Part shown: piece by piece, positions 49,002-58,097 of the stretch
Layout: every line of letters starts with the position of its first letter
How positions within the stretch are numbered: position 1 is the first letter of the stretch
DNA from: Verrucomicrobiales bacterium
GTDB lineage: Bacteria; Verrucomicrobiota; Verrucomicrobiia; Methylacidiphilales; JAAUTS01
NCBI GenBank assembly: GCA_031256975.1
Contig: JAIRPN010000016.1
Coordinates: 62,001 to 126,000, forward strand
Length of the DNA: 64,000 bases
Direction: 5' to 3'
The notes under the pieces: generated by a model
Seen by the model: only the letters and a program-made list of their open reading frames with translations
What the model was told of the DNA's origin: nothing
Database searches by the model: none
Program-made: the position numbers and the translations under genes

Positions 49002-49889
49002 TTATTTAGGATCTGGAAATAATTGCCGTGCCAATTCCTGGATTTCCCGCACCGACTGCGGCGCCAATTGCGCCGGGATTTTCATTTTTTGCAGGCAATC
49101 GATGACATATTTCCCGTCGTTAGCGTGGTGTTCCAGCAAAGGCAGATAACCGATCAGCGGCATCAGTTGGTTGCTAAGGTCATGCAATTTTTTCCTCAGT
49201 TCCTCGCCGCTCCCGCGCTGCAGCCACAATTCAAGCAACTCCCAATCGGCTTGCCGCGTGATTTTCAAATTAAGCCGCGGATTATCAACCAGATAAACAG
49301 GATGTCCCAGCAATTCCACCGCCGAGGCGTCATCGGTAATCGCCAATTTTTCCCGCTGTACTTTCTCATAGGCGCTAACCACCAGCTCGCGGCGAAAAAT
49401 CTGCGGGGTTCCCATCGCCCAGATTTTCGAGCGATCCAGAGTAACCGTTACCTGTTGCTGTTCGTCGGCTTCCTTCAACGTATCGTTGGCACGATGCGCG
49501 GTCACCGCCGCGCCTTTTTCGCGCGCGACTTTCAACGTGTCGCTAATGACGACTTCGTCCAGCAAAGGCCGCGCCGCGTCATGAATCAGCACCTCGGTCG
49601 CTAATGGTGAAACTTCCTGCAAGCCGTTGAACACCGAGTCCTGCCGTTCCGCGCCGCCAATCACATACTTCACCGGGTTTTCGCCGTTGGCGGCCTCGGC
49701 AATCTCCTTCACTTGCGACAAAATATCCTCCCGCGTCACCAGAATCACTTCCACGATCTGCGGCGAACTCTTCAACGCCTCCAACGCATAATGCAACACC
49801 GGGCGCCCGGCCAGCGGCGTTAGAATCTTGTCAAAACCGAGACGGCGGCTGCGCCCCGCCGCCAATAAAATAGCCGAACAACTTTTCAT
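49002..49889 (-). CDS. ispD: IspD cytidylyltransferase with C-terminal H-box-like helical extension
   Basis: Residues 1-225 form a complete 2-C-methyl-D-erythritol 4-phosphate cytidylyltransferase of the MEP isoprenoid pathway: ILLAAGRSRRLGFDKILTPL, HDAARPLLDE, ITDDASAVELLGH and LNLKITRQADWELLE. Typical IspD stops there. This one adds about 65 residues that look helical and contain LRKKLHDLSNQLMPLIGYLP, with H236-D-x-x-N240 as in the dimerisation/phosphoacceptor helix of some histidine kinases. No ATPase domain is attached. Function of the tail is unknown. Three CGCTAAY copies lie within the gene. Confidence 0.9.
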   Translation of the reverse strand: MKSCSAILLAAGRSRRLGFDKILTPLAGRPVLHYALEALKSSPQIVEVILVTREDILSQVKEIAEAANGENPVKYVIGGAERQDSVFNGLQEVSPLATEVLIHDAARPLLDEVVISDTLKVAREKGAAVTAHRANDTLKEADEQQQVTVTLDRSKIWAMGTPQIFRRELVVSAYEKVQREKLAITDDASAVELLGHPVYLVDNPRLNLKITRQADWELLELWLQRGSGEELRKKLHDLSNQLMPLIGYLPLLEHHANDGKYVIDCLQKMKIPAQLAPQSVREIQELARQLFPDPK

Positions 49890-49986
49890 GCAGGCGACAT
49901 GTTATAAAGCCAGCCGTACAAAGTCACGTTTTACAAAATTCCCATAAACGTTTTTTCTTGCATTAACGCTTAATTCGGGAGACCTT

Positions 49987-51351
49987 TTGCGGATGCAAAA
50001 CCAACCCTCGTACCTAGCCAATGCCAAATCCAATCCCGGCGCTAACCGCGCCCCTTGGTACAAGAACACCGCGCCGACCTACGCCGGCATCATCCTGTGG
50101 TTTGTGTTCTGGCAGGACATCGTCAATACCGGCAGTTTCGGCGGCGGTCTCGCGCAAGGCATTTTGGTGCCGGTTGTCTCCGTGATTGTCGCGGCGCTGC
50201 TCTGTCACTTCCTGTTCTATTTGGTACCGGGTTTGCTTGGCATGAAAACGGGTCTGCCGCTTTACGTCGTCGGCAGCTCAGTATTCGGCGCCAAAGGCGG
50301 CATCATCATGCCCGGCCTGCTGATGGGACTACTGCAATTCGGCTGGGTCGCGGTGAACGTCTATTTTTCCTCGTTGCTGTTGCATGCGACGCTAACCGCG
50401 ATTCCCCTGTGGGCGATCATGATCGTCTGGGGCGCGGCGGCGACGTTCATGGGCTTGAAAGGCATCCAATACGTCGCAAAAGTTTCCACTTACCTGCCGC
50501 TAATCCCGCTGGTGATCCTGATCATCCTGCTCGCCAAAACCGTCGACAGCGTCGGTGATTTCAATCCATCGCTTTTTAACAATGCCGGTTCCAAATTAAT
50601 CGGCGGTCTCACCGACGACGGCGCCGTCCTTGGCGGTTTCGGCATTTTCGCGTTCATCGTGACTTATATCGTCGGCTTCTTCGCCACCGCCGGTGCGGCT
50701 GGCACCGATTTCGGCACCAATTCGCGCGACGCCAACGACGTGCAAAAAGGCGGCCTGGTCGGCATTTCGTTGGCAATGGTTTTCACCGGCATCGCGGCGG
50801 TGCTCATCGTTGGCGGCGCATACGGCAATTTGGAAATGGCCGCCAAAGCCGGCGGCGCGATGAACGTCACGCAGGTCATGCCCGCCATCCTCGGCGAAAA
50901 CATGGCGAAAACCTGCATGTTCCTACTAGCGTTGGCGGCATTCCCGGCCGCCTGCTTTTCGTCGCTAATCGCGGCGAATTCCTTCAAGACCATGCTGCCG
51001 AAAGTGAACGCCAACCTGTCCGTCGCCATTGGCGGCGCGGTGGCGGTAATCCTCGCCATTAGCGGCTATGCCGGAAAATCAGCCGCCATCTTCGGCTTCA
51101 TCGGCGCGAGTTTTGGCCCGATCTGCGGCGCGATGGTTGCCGATTATTTCCTCAATGGCAAAAACTGGAGCGGCCCGCGCGAAGGCTTCAATCCCGCCGG
51201 TTGGCTGGCCTGGGCGGTCGGTTTCGTCATTGGCGTGCTGCCGAATTTCAATGTCAACGTGCCGATGGCACCGGTCTGCGCGTTCTTCGCGGGATTGGTC
51301 GTTTACGCCGTCTGCGTAAAACTTGGCATCCAAAGCAAAACCGGCCGCTAA
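49987..51351 (+). CDS. NCS1-family cytosine/purine permease
   Basis: A 452-454 residue inner-membrane transporter with about 12 helices. The order of segments (WYKNTAPTYAGIILWFVFWQ, GLPLYVVGSSVFGAKGGIIM, GLLQFGWVAVNVYF, AFPAACFSSLIAANSFKTML) follows cytosine permease CodB-like NCS1 proteins. The start is either TTG 49987, best spaced from GGGAGA, or ATG 49993. No cytosine deaminase lies nearby. Its TAA stop is supplied by a CGCTAACCGCGAA motif copy. Confidence 0.85.
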   Translation: MRMQNQPSYLANAKSNPGANRAPWYKNTAPTYAGIILWFVFWQDIVNTGSFGGGLAQGILVPVVSVIVAALLCHFLFYLVPGLLGMKTGLPLYVVGSSVFGAKGGIIMPGLLMGLLQFGWVAVNVYFSSLLLHATLTAIPLWAIMIVWGAAATFMGLKGIQYVAKVSTYLPLIPLVILIILLAKTVDSVGDFNPSLFNNAGSKLIGGLTDDGAVLGGFGIFAFIVTYIVGFFATAGAAGTDFGTNSRDANDVQKGGLVGISLAMVFTGIAAVLIVGGAYGNLEMAAKAGGAMNVTQVMPAILGENMAKTCMFLLALAAFPAACFSSLIAANSFKTMLPKVNANLSVAIGGAVAVILAISGYAGKSAAIFGFIGASFGPICGAMVADYFLNGKNWSGPREGFNPAGWLAWAVGFVIGVLPNFNVNVPMAPVCAFFAGLVVYAVCVKLGIQSKTGR

Positions 51352-51370
51352 CCGCGAAGTTTCAAAACAT

Positions 51371-51403
51371 AAAAAAAGCCGCACGATCAATGCGGCTTTT
51401 TTT
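51371..51403. terminator. Bidirectional intrinsic terminator
   Basis: AAAAAAAGCCGCA (51371-51383) pairs with TGCGGCTTTTTTT (51391-51403) around a 7-base loop. It serves both the NCS1 permease and the converging TIM-barrel/DUF1080 gene. Confidence 0.93.
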
Positions 51404-51419
51404 GTGAACTGTTGACTGA

Positions 51420-52907
51420 TTACAATTTCTCGATCTTGATGTTACGGAAGTCAATCGGCATGCCATGATATTGAAAACCGATGCGACCGGAACGCGCCAA
51501 GTCCTTGTAAGCCTTGTTAAACTTGTTCGGCGTTCCATCCGGGTTCTTATGCGCTGTGGTCCAGTCGTCCAGGTTCATCTTGGTAATCTCCTCGCCGTTC
51601 AGCCGGACCATGATCATATTACCTCTGGCGGTAATCACATAGGAGTTCCACTCGCCCGGCTTGATCGGAATCTGCCGTGTCGGGGCAAGGCAGTCGAAGA
51701 TCGCCCCGCAAACCTCGCGCGGCGGCGCGTCACCCTGCAGGATTTGCACCTCGATGGTGTTGTGCAGCCAGTTCTTGGTGTCGCTGCAACGCAGGAACAC
51801 GCCGCTGTTGGTCTTTTCCGCGCAACGGAATTCCAGCGACAACACAAAGTCGCCATAGCTTTCCTTGGTCCACAATTCCCCGCCGCCCTTGGCGCTAATG
51901 ACACCGTTCTCGTACACCCAGGAACCCGGCACAAATTCGGCATTGGAAAGATCCGGCTTGAACAACTCCTCGGGCTGCGCCCATTTCTGCGAATCCTTGC
52001 CGCCACCAGCCGACCAGGCATCGGCAACCTTCCCCGACATTCCGGGAGTCGCCACCTTGCCGCGGCGCAGTTCGTCAAGCGAAGCTCCGGCCGCGCGTTT
52101 CAAATATTCCACGCAGGCCGCCACTTCCTCGTTGATCTTCGGCGTGCGATGCTCGTATTCAATCAACGCCGCACCCTTGAATTGCTGTTCCTTCAGCAAG
52201 GCCAACAATCCTCCCATATCGACCACACCGGTTCCGTACGGCACATCATGGCCATCCTTGGCAAACTGGCTGACATCCTTCAAGTGCAACGCGATCACGC
52301 GACCCGACAGCAATTTCAACGCCGCCACCGGATCGGTACCGCCGCGCGCCCAATGCCCGGTGTCGGCACACACGCCGATGTTGTTGCTCAATTTGTCCAA
52401 CGCGGCCTTGGTCACCGCCGGATCGGCATACGGCGAGGGTGCGCCGTGATTGTGAATGGCGACACGAATCCCATACTCCGTCGCCAGCTGGTCCAGCAAC
52501 GGCAGCGTCGTTAGCGGCGGTTCCACCGTGATCCATTGCAATTTCATATCCTTGGCGAAGGCGAAAATCTCCCGCCATTGCTGCTCATCGCCGCCGTTCA
52601 CCACGCCGAAACTGATCAGCGTGACATTCGCGGAACGCAACTTTTCCAGCACCTTGGCGCGGGTCGCCGCGTCCATCGCCGGGCCGAACTTGCCATCCAG
52701 ACCGCCACCCAGCTTCTGTCCCGGATAAGCCTCGATGCATTCAACCCCGAGGGCCGACGCCTTGTCCACGGTTTCAAAGAAACTAAGATTGTTATAAGTC
52801 CACGCCTGCAGGCCGATTTTTGGACCGCCGCCGCTGCAAGCCCACACTAGGACGCCAATGGTCAACAGGCAGAGGGGTAATACAAATTTGTTCAATAGGT
52901 TTTTCAT
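51420..52907 (-). CDS. Lipoprotein: xylose-isomerase-like TIM barrel fused to DUF1080
   Basis: A 495-residue envelope enzyme. The signal peptide ends in a lipobox-like LVWAC-S near residue 24. Residues about 30-270 are a sugar-phosphate isomerase/epimerase TIM barrel (KIGLQAWTYNNLSFFETVDK, VAIHNHGAPSPYA, VCADTGHWARGG, ALHLKDV, LIEYEHR) with metal-binding Glu/His/Asp. Residues about 330-495 are a DUF1080 3-keto-disaccharide hydrolase domain (TNSGVFLRCSDTKNWLHNTI, GRIGFQYHGMPIDFRNIKIE). The fusion lies 2 bases after a Gfo/Idh/MocA gene, matching 3-keto-glycoside pathways in which a sugar is oxidised at C3 and then cleaved. Confidence 0.88.
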   Translation of the reverse strand: MKNLLNKFVLPLCLLTIGVLVWACSGGGPKIGLQAWTYNNLSFFETVDKASALGVECIEAYPGQKLGGGLDGKFGPAMDAATRAKVLEKLRSANVTLISFGVVNGGDEQQWREIFAFAKDMKLQWITVEPPLTTLPLLDQLATEYGIRVAIHNHGAPSPYADPAVTKAALDKLSNNIGVCADTGHWARGGTDPVAALKLLSGRVIALHLKDVSQFAKDGHDVPYGTGVVDMGGLLALLKEQQFKGAALIEYEHRTPKINEEVAACVEYLKRAAGASLDELRRGKVATPGMSGKVADAWSAGGGKDSQKWAQPEELFKPDLSNAEFVPGSWVYENGVISAKGGGELWTKESYGDFVLSLEFRCAEKTNSGVFLRCSDTKNWLHNTIEVQILQGDAPPREVCGAIFDCLAPTRQIPIKPGEWNSYVITARGNMIMVRLNGEEITKMNLDDWTTAHKNPDGTPNKFNKAYKDLARSGRIGFQYHGMPIDFRNIKIEKL

Positions 52908-52909
52908 AA

Positions 52910-54262
52910 TCAGAAGATGCGATAGTTGGAGTTAATAAAACGGTCGGCTTCCGGCAGCCCGACACAACACAGCTTTTCGGAATCCCATTCAATGGGTCGT
53001 CCCATGCGGATCGCCAGATTGCCAAGCAGGACCATCTCGGTCAGGTCGGCGGAATGATCGACAATGTTCGAGCCCGGCGCCACGCCGCCCTTGCAGGCAT
53101 TGATCCATTCAAGGTAAGGGTTGCCCTTGGGAATGCGCGGGATGGTTTTCTCCGGCCGCTTGAATTCCTTCATCACCGACTCGGGAATCAACCGCGGTGA
53201 ATTCGAGTAATCGCCGGTCACCAGCATCACGCTCTTGTCACCGCGATAAATCACTCCGCCGCCGGGCAACTCCTTGTCGGCTTCCAATTCCGGCGGACGC
53301 GGCGGTTTCTTGCCGCCGTCATACCAAGTCAGCTTGAGCGGCGGCAGCGAGCCACGCGCCGGGAATTCATAGGTCACGATCGACCACTTCGGCGCGCTCA
53401 CCGTGTTGGCCCCCTCGAACTCCGCACTTACCCGCACCGGGCCGCGCAAATTCAAGGTCCAGAACGGCGCGTCCAGCAAATGGCAACCCATGTCACCCAG
53501 AGCACCGCAACCGTAGTTCCAATAATTGCGCCAGTTGAACGGCACGATTCCCTCGCCATAGTCTGCCAACGGCGCGGTACCCTGCCATAAATTCCAGTCC
53601 AAAGTATCGGGAACCGGTGCAGATGCCGGCCAGTCAATGCCTTGCGGCCAAACCGGACGGTTGGTCCAAGCCTGTATTTCAGTGACGCTGCCCAACGCTC
53701 CGGCATCGATCCATTCTTTTACCAAACGGGTGCCCTCGTTGGCGTGTCCTTGGTTGCCCATTTGCGTCACGACCCCCGCCCGTCGTGCCGCTTCCCGCAA
53801 AGCACGCGCCTCGCCGATGGTATGGGTCAGCGGCTTTTGCACATAAATGTGTTTGCCCGCCTCCAAGGCCCGCATCGCGGCGGGAAAGTGCGTGTGGTCG
53901 GGAGTGGCAATCACCACTGCATCAATCTGGTCGGCCATCTCCGCGAACATCTGCCGGTAATCACGATACCTTGCCGCGCCCGGAAATTCATGGAACGCGT
54001 CTGACGCCCTGGCAAAATCCACATCACACAACGCTACGATTTGTTCATCCGCGACCCCGTGCAAATCGCTGTAACCCTTGCCGCCAATGCCGATACAGGC
54101 AATGCGTAATTTGCTGTCAGAGGAAACCAGGTTCCTATAGGAACCGGCCGGCCGGCTTTGCGCCCGCAACCAACTCGGTATGCTGCATGCCGCCAACACC
54201 CCGGCACCGGTAATAAGGAAATTGCGGCGGTTCAACTTTCCGGAAAGATCGAATTTTGTCAT
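52910..54262 (-). CDS. Tat-exported Gfo/Idh/MocA-family oxidoreductase
   Basis: A 450-residue NAD(P)-dependent sugar dehydrogenase. The Tat signal is KLNRRNFLITGAGVLAACSI. The Rossmann domain starts LRIACIGIGGKGYSDLHGVA, with VVIATPDHTHFPAAMRALEA and the catalytic lysine in YVQKPLTHTIGEA; the family C-terminal domain follows. It is cotranscribed with the TIM-barrel/DUF1080 lipoprotein. By analogy with known systems it may interconvert glycosides and 3-ketoglycosides in the periplasm; the substrate is not readable. Confidence 0.9.
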   Translation of the reverse strand: MTKFDLSGKLNRRNFLITGAGVLAACSIPSWLRAQSRPAGSYRNLVSSDSKLRIACIGIGGKGYSDLHGVADEQIVALCDVDFARASDAFHEFPGAARYRDYRQMFAEMADQIDAVVIATPDHTHFPAAMRALEAGKHIYVQKPLTHTIGEARALREAARRAGVVTQMGNQGHANEGTRLVKEWIDAGALGSVTEIQAWTNRPVWPQGIDWPASAPVPDTLDWNLWQGTAPLADYGEGIVPFNWRNYWNYGCGALGDMGCHLLDAPFWTLNLRGPVRVSAEFEGANTVSAPKWSIVTYEFPARGSLPPLKLTWYDGGKKPPRPPELEADKELPGGGVIYRGDKSVMLVTGDYSNSPRLIPESVMKEFKRPEKTIPRIPKGNPYLEWINACKGGVAPGSNIVDHSADLTEMVLLGNLAIRMGRPIEWDSEKLCCVGLPEADRFINSNYRIF

Positions 54263-54422
54263 GGTTTGATATAACGTTTAATTTTAATCGATGGTTTGCT
54301 CCAAAACTCTTATGGATAGATGATGAGTAATAGCGACTAATCAGGAATAGGCAATAATTTTAGCCCAATCCTCCCGTTTTTGGAGGTGCGCAAAGCACGC
54401 TAACCGCGAAATTGCAAAGCGG

Positions 54423-55184
54423 TTACTTCTTTTTTTCTTTTGCCTTTGCGGCGTCTTTTTCTGCGGTATCGCTATAGAACAAAATGCCGTGTTCCTTCAG
54501 ATTGTAACTGAGGTCCTTCAATTGCTGGACGGTTTGCTTAAAATCGGCCGCGGTTTGCTTGTCGTTCATCAGTAAGTACAAGGTTCCCTGCCCATTCTGT
54601 GCCTGGGCCATGAACGCATCGATGCGCGCGGTGACACTCTTGATGTTGGCCATGGAATCCTGCCAGTTGCGCACCGTGTCCTCGTTCATCAACTGCTGGT
54701 CGATCTTGGCGGAAATATCGTCAAGGCGTTTCATGATCGGCTGCGCCTGCTGTGCCAAATCCCCGAATCCCTTTTCATTCTGCTGCATCTTTTCCACCCG
54801 CTGGCCGTTGATAAAATAACTGGCGGAAGGCTCGTCCGGCGTGACAATGTCGACAAAACGGTCGCCCAGCAGGCCGTAGGAACCGATGCGGAAGCTGGAA
54901 TTGGAAGGAATCTGGATGTCGGAACGGATCTTGAGGGTGAGCTCGACGGCCTGCCCGTGGTTGATGATCTCTGGACGGCCGGCCACGGTGCCGATCTTCG
55001 CCCCGCGGTACAACACCTGTGAATCCTTGAGTATGCCGCTGGCATTCGGGAAGGTCACGCTAATCTGGTAATTGCTGGAGAACATTTCACCGAAACGCCC
55101 GAAAGCGACGGCGAGAATGCCGACGGCAACGAGGCCTATCAATACAAATGCGCCAACCTTGATTTCAAGCTTACGTTCGTTCAT
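54423..55184 (-). CDS. mlaD: MlaD-like MCE-domain protein
   Basis: A 253-residue periplasmic lipid-binding component of an Mla-type phospholipid transporter. It has one N-terminal transmembrane helix (VGAFVLIGLVAVGILAVAFG) and then the MCE domain (YQISVTFPNASGILKDSQVL, YRGAKIGTVAG, GLLGDRFVDIV), and a helical tail. It overlaps the upstream ATPase gene by 4 bases. The tail ends in a Lys-rich stretch. Confidence 0.92.
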   Translation of the reverse strand: MNERKLEIKVGAFVLIGLVAVGILAVAFGRFGEMFSSNYQISVTFPNASGILKDSQVLYRGAKIGTVAGRPEIINHGQAVELTLKIRSDIQIPSNSSFRIGSYGLLGDRFVDIVTPDEPSASYFINGQRVEKMQQNEKGFGDLAQQAQPIMKRLDDISAKIDQQLMNEDTVRNWQDSMANIKSVTARIDAFMAQAQNGQGTLYLLMNDKQTAADFKQTVQQLKDLSYNLKEHGILFYSDTAEKDAAKAKEKKK

Positions 55185-55936
55185 ACAATTGCATCCTGTG
55201 GTTCGGAGATTCCTTTGACAAATTTCTGCACGACGGGGTCCTGGTTCGCCTGGATTTCCCCGGGGCTGCCCTCGTAGTAAATCTTTCCCTCATGCAGCTG
55301 GGCAATGCGGTCGGCGATATGATAGGCGCTAACCATGTCATGGGTAACGACAATATTGCTCATGTTCAGCCTGTCGCCCAGGCGCACGATCAGCTTGTTG
55401 ATGCTGTCGGCCACGATCGGGTCCAGCCCGGTGGTCGGTTCATCGTACAGCATCAGCTCGGGCCGGCTGATGACGGCGCGCGCCAGGGCCACCCGTTTTT
55501 TCATGCCGCCGCTCAGCTCGGCGGGCATTTTCTTCTGTTGTCCCGGCAGGTCAACGATTTCCAGGGCTTCGTCCACGCGGTCGCTGATCTCCTTCTCGCC
55601 AAAGCCGCCGCGCTCCCGCAACGGAAAGGCCAAGTTTTCCTCGACCGACAGCGAGTCGAACAGCGCCCCGTTTTGGAACAGCATGCCAATTTCACGGCGG
55701 TGTGGATTGAGGGCTTCTTCATCCAAGGCCGACATATTGATGCCCTTGAAAATCACCTCGCCGGAATCCGGCTGCATCAGACCCATGATGTGGCGCAACA
55801 GCACGCTTTTGCCCCCGCCGCTGCGACCGATAATGACCAGGTTTTCCCCGGCGCTAACGCTGAGGTTGACCCCCTGCAAGACGGGGTTGTCATTTAGCGA
55901 CTTGTGCAGGTTGCGGATCTCGAGAATATTGCTCAT
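55181..55936 (-). CDS. mlaF: Mla-type ABC transporter ATPase
   Basis: A 251-residue ATP-binding subunit. Walker A GRSGGGKSVLLRHIMGL, signature AELSGGMKKRVALARAV, Walker B LMLYDEPTTGLDP and H-loop VVTHDM. The SGGMKKR form of the signature is characteristic of MlaF. Sits between mlaE and mlaD with 4-base overlaps on each side, so the three are translated together. Confidence 0.95.
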   Translation of the reverse strand: MSNILEIRNLHKSLNDNPVLQGVNLSVSAGENLVIIGRSGGGKSVLLRHIMGLMQPDSGEVIFKGINMSALDEEALNPHRREIGMLFQNGALFDSLSVEENLAFPLRERGGFGEKEISDRVDEALEIVDLPGQQKKMPAELSGGMKKRVALARAVISRPELMLYDEPTTGLDPIVADSINKLIVRLGDRLNMSNIVVTHDMVSAYHIADRIAQLHEGKIYYEGSPGEIQANQDPVVQKFVKGISEPQDAIV

Positions 55937-56736
55937 GCACCCCCCAGAAACAGGCTGTTCAAGATGAAAGTAAAGAAAAAGTCGGAAATCAGGATCGCCA
56001 ATGACGAAATCACCACCGCCTCGGTGGTGGTGCGCCCGACCCCGGCGGTGCCGAGTTCCGGGTTAAAACCCTTGTAACAGGAAATCACCGCGATGATCAT
56101 GCTGAATAAAAAGCCTTTCGTCAGGCCGATCAGGACGTCGCTAACGGCGGTATATTTGATGGTATTGTCCCAATAGTAAGCACTGTCCACGCCCAGTATC
56201 GGCACAGCAACCAGATAACCGCAGGCAATGCCCACGATCAACACCAAGCCGGTCAGCACCGGCGTGGAAACCAGCATCGCCAAAAAACGCGGCACCCCCA
56301 GGTATTCGACCGGATAAACCCCCATCGCGCGCAAGGCATCGATTTGCTCGGTATTTTTCATCGACGAAATTTCCGCCGCCATCGCCGCGCCGACACGACC
56401 CGCCAGCAACAGGCAGCAAAACACAGGCCCCAATTCACGGCACATCGCCACGGAAACAGTCGCGCCAACGGCGGATTGCATGCCGAATTTGATGAACTGA
56501 AAATGAATCTGCGCGGCAAACACCGCGCCGACAAAGGCCCCGGTGGTCAGCACCACCACCTGCGATTTGACACCGATAAAATACATCTGCTGCAGGAACA
56601 AGCGCCAGCGAATCGGGTATTTCACCATGCAACGCAGGATATTGAGAAACAGCAGGGTGATCGCCCCGGCCGACCGGATGCCTCCGATCAACCAGCGCCC
56701 GATTGCCGCGAATACGTTTTCCACCGCCTCAGTCAT
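55933..56736 (-). CDS. mlaE: Mla-type ABC transporter permease
   Basis: A 267-residue permease with the MlaE/Ttg2B hallmarks: GVKSQVVVLTTGAFVGAVFA, QIHFQFIKFG, CRELGPVFCCLLLAGRVGAA, MAAEISSMKNTEQIDALRAM and GVYPVEYLGVPRFLA. It starts the mlaE-mlaF-mlaD unit. The mlaB and mlaC partners are not in the window. The gene diverges from exbB. Confidence 0.95.
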   Translation of the reverse strand: MTEAVENVFAAIGRWLIGGIRSAGAITLLFLNILRCMVKYPIRWRLFLQQMYFIGVKSQVVVLTTGAFVGAVFAAQIHFQFIKFGMQSAVGATVSVAMCRELGPVFCCLLLAGRVGAAMAAEISSMKNTEQIDALRAMGVYPVEYLGVPRFLAMLVSTPVLTGLVLIVGIACGYLVAVPILGVDSAYYWDNTIKYTAVSDVLIGLTKGFLFSMIIAVISCYKGFNPELGTAGVGRTTTEAVVISSLAILISDFFFTFILNSLFLGGA

Positions 56737-56860
56737 ACCGATGAACCGTTAGTTCTAGCGTGGCACCCGGTTTTAGGGAAGCCTGCTTTTTGCCGAAAAA
56801 CCGCCGACAGCAACGAGAATTTGCATTGCCGCCATGGATGCCAGCTTCTATATAACAGGG

Positions 56861-57607
56861 ATGCGCACTAGCATTTTCTCCAAGCTGGCCTGGTCATTAG
56901 CGGCTTTTTTCCTCGTTGTTTTGCCAACCCAGGCGCAAACCCCCGCCGCCAAGCCCGGCAATGAGCATCTTTCGCTATGGGAAATGATCAGTTCGGTCGG
57001 CTGGGTGCTGGTTCCGTTGTTGTTGTTGTCCGTGATCATCCTTTCCCTGATTATTTTCAATTTCTACTGGCTGCGCCAAAACCGGATCGCTTCCGGGGAC
57101 TTTGTCACCGAAGCACGGCAGAATTTGAAAGACCGCAATCTGGAGGACTTGATTGATACCTGTCACCATCACAAAGGCGCGTGCGCCAAGGCGCTGGTCA
57201 AAGTGGTGGAATTCGCCCGCGATAACCCAGAAACTAATCTGGAAAATCTGAAACAAATCGCCGAATCGGAAGGCGCCCGCGCTGTCGCCGCAATCAGCCG
57301 CCCCAATCTGTTGTTGATGGATTGCGGCGCGATGGCACCGATGGTCGGCCTGCTCGGCACCGTGGTCGGCATCCTGCGTTCCTTCGGCAACATCGCCGGC
57401 GACACTACCCCGATGCGCACGGTGTTGCTGGCCGGCGGCGTCTCGCAGGCGCTGATGGCCACGGCCATCGGCCTGGTGATCGGCCTCACCGCCATGCTGT
57501 TCTACGCCTATTTCCGCGGCCGCGTGCAGGCGCTAAGCGCCGGGTTTGACACCGTCCTGGTCGAATTGCTGGTCAAGACCAACAACTGCCTCGCCCGCAA
57601 ACGCTAA
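56861..57607 (+). CDS. ExbB/TolQ/MotA-family proton-channel protein
   Basis: A 248-residue membrane protein. It begins with a cleavable-looking signal peptide (MRTSIFSKLAWSLAAFFLVV, then LPTQAQ), then a helix (VLVPLLLLSVIILSLIIFNF), and the paired C-terminal helices with MAPMVGLLGTVVGILRSFGN and GVSQALMATAIGLVIGLTAM typical of the family. Such proteins energise TonB- or Tol-type systems. The ATG at 56861 is chosen to start the signal peptide; 56834 is an alternative. Its stop lies in CGCTAACC, 2 bases before exbD. Confidence 0.88.
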   Translation: MRTSIFSKLAWSLAAFFLVVLPTQAQTPAAKPGNEHLSLWEMISSVGWVLVPLLLLSVIILSLIIFNFYWLRQNRIASGDFVTEARQNLKDRNLEDLIDTCHHHKGACAKALVKVVEFARDNPETNLENLKQIAESEGARAVAAISRPNLLLMDCGAMAPMVGLLGTVVGILRSFGNIAGDTTPMRTVLLAGGVSQALMATAIGLVIGLTAMLFYAYFRGRVQALSAGFDTVLVELLVKTNNCLARKR

Positions 57608-57609
57608 CC

Positions 57610-58029
57610 ATGAAACTCGGCAAATACATCGCCAACGAACCGATGACGCTGCAGCTGGCGCCGTTCATCGACGTGATTTTGTTCCTGCTCACTTTTTTTC
57701 TGCTGACCTGGAACATTTCCCGTTATGAAGCCGAGCTTAGCGTCAGCCTGCCGGTGGCCAAGGAAGCCGAGACCCAAACCCGCATGCCCGGGGAAATCCT
57801 CATCAATCTGGATCGCGATGGCAATATCATCGTCAACCAAAAGACGCTCAGCTCCCAGGAATTGCAAAAAATCCTGACCCAGGTCACCTCTGATTTTCCC
57901 GACCAAGCCATCATTTTGCGCGCCGACAAGGACACCAATTACCAGAACGTCATCCGGGTCATCGATATCTGCAAGGCCGCCCATGTCTGGAATATCGCCT
58001 TCACCACGCAGGACCCCCAAAAGCCCTAG
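57610..58029 (+). CDS. ExbD/TolR-family biopolymer transport protein
   Basis: A 139-residue partner of the ExbB-like protein. One helix (APFIDVILFLLTFFLLTW) carries the functional aspartate in FIDV, followed by the periplasmic domain with GEILINLDRDGNIIVNQKTL and QAIILRADKDTNYQNVIRVI. No TonB, TolA or TolB gene follows; the next gene is a PEP-CTERM protein with its own promoter. Confidence 0.9.
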   Translation: MKLGKYIANEPMTLQLAPFIDVILFLLTFFLLTWNISRYEAELSVSLPVAKEAETQTRMPGEILINLDRDGNIIVNQKTLSSQELQKILTQVTSDFPDQAIILRADKDTNYQNVIRVIDICKAAHVWNIAFTTQDPQKP

Positions 58030-58097
58030 CAAAAACCGGTCATGTTTCGGCAACGGAACCCAACAGGTTTAATTTGCCAATTTTTAATTTAATGTAT

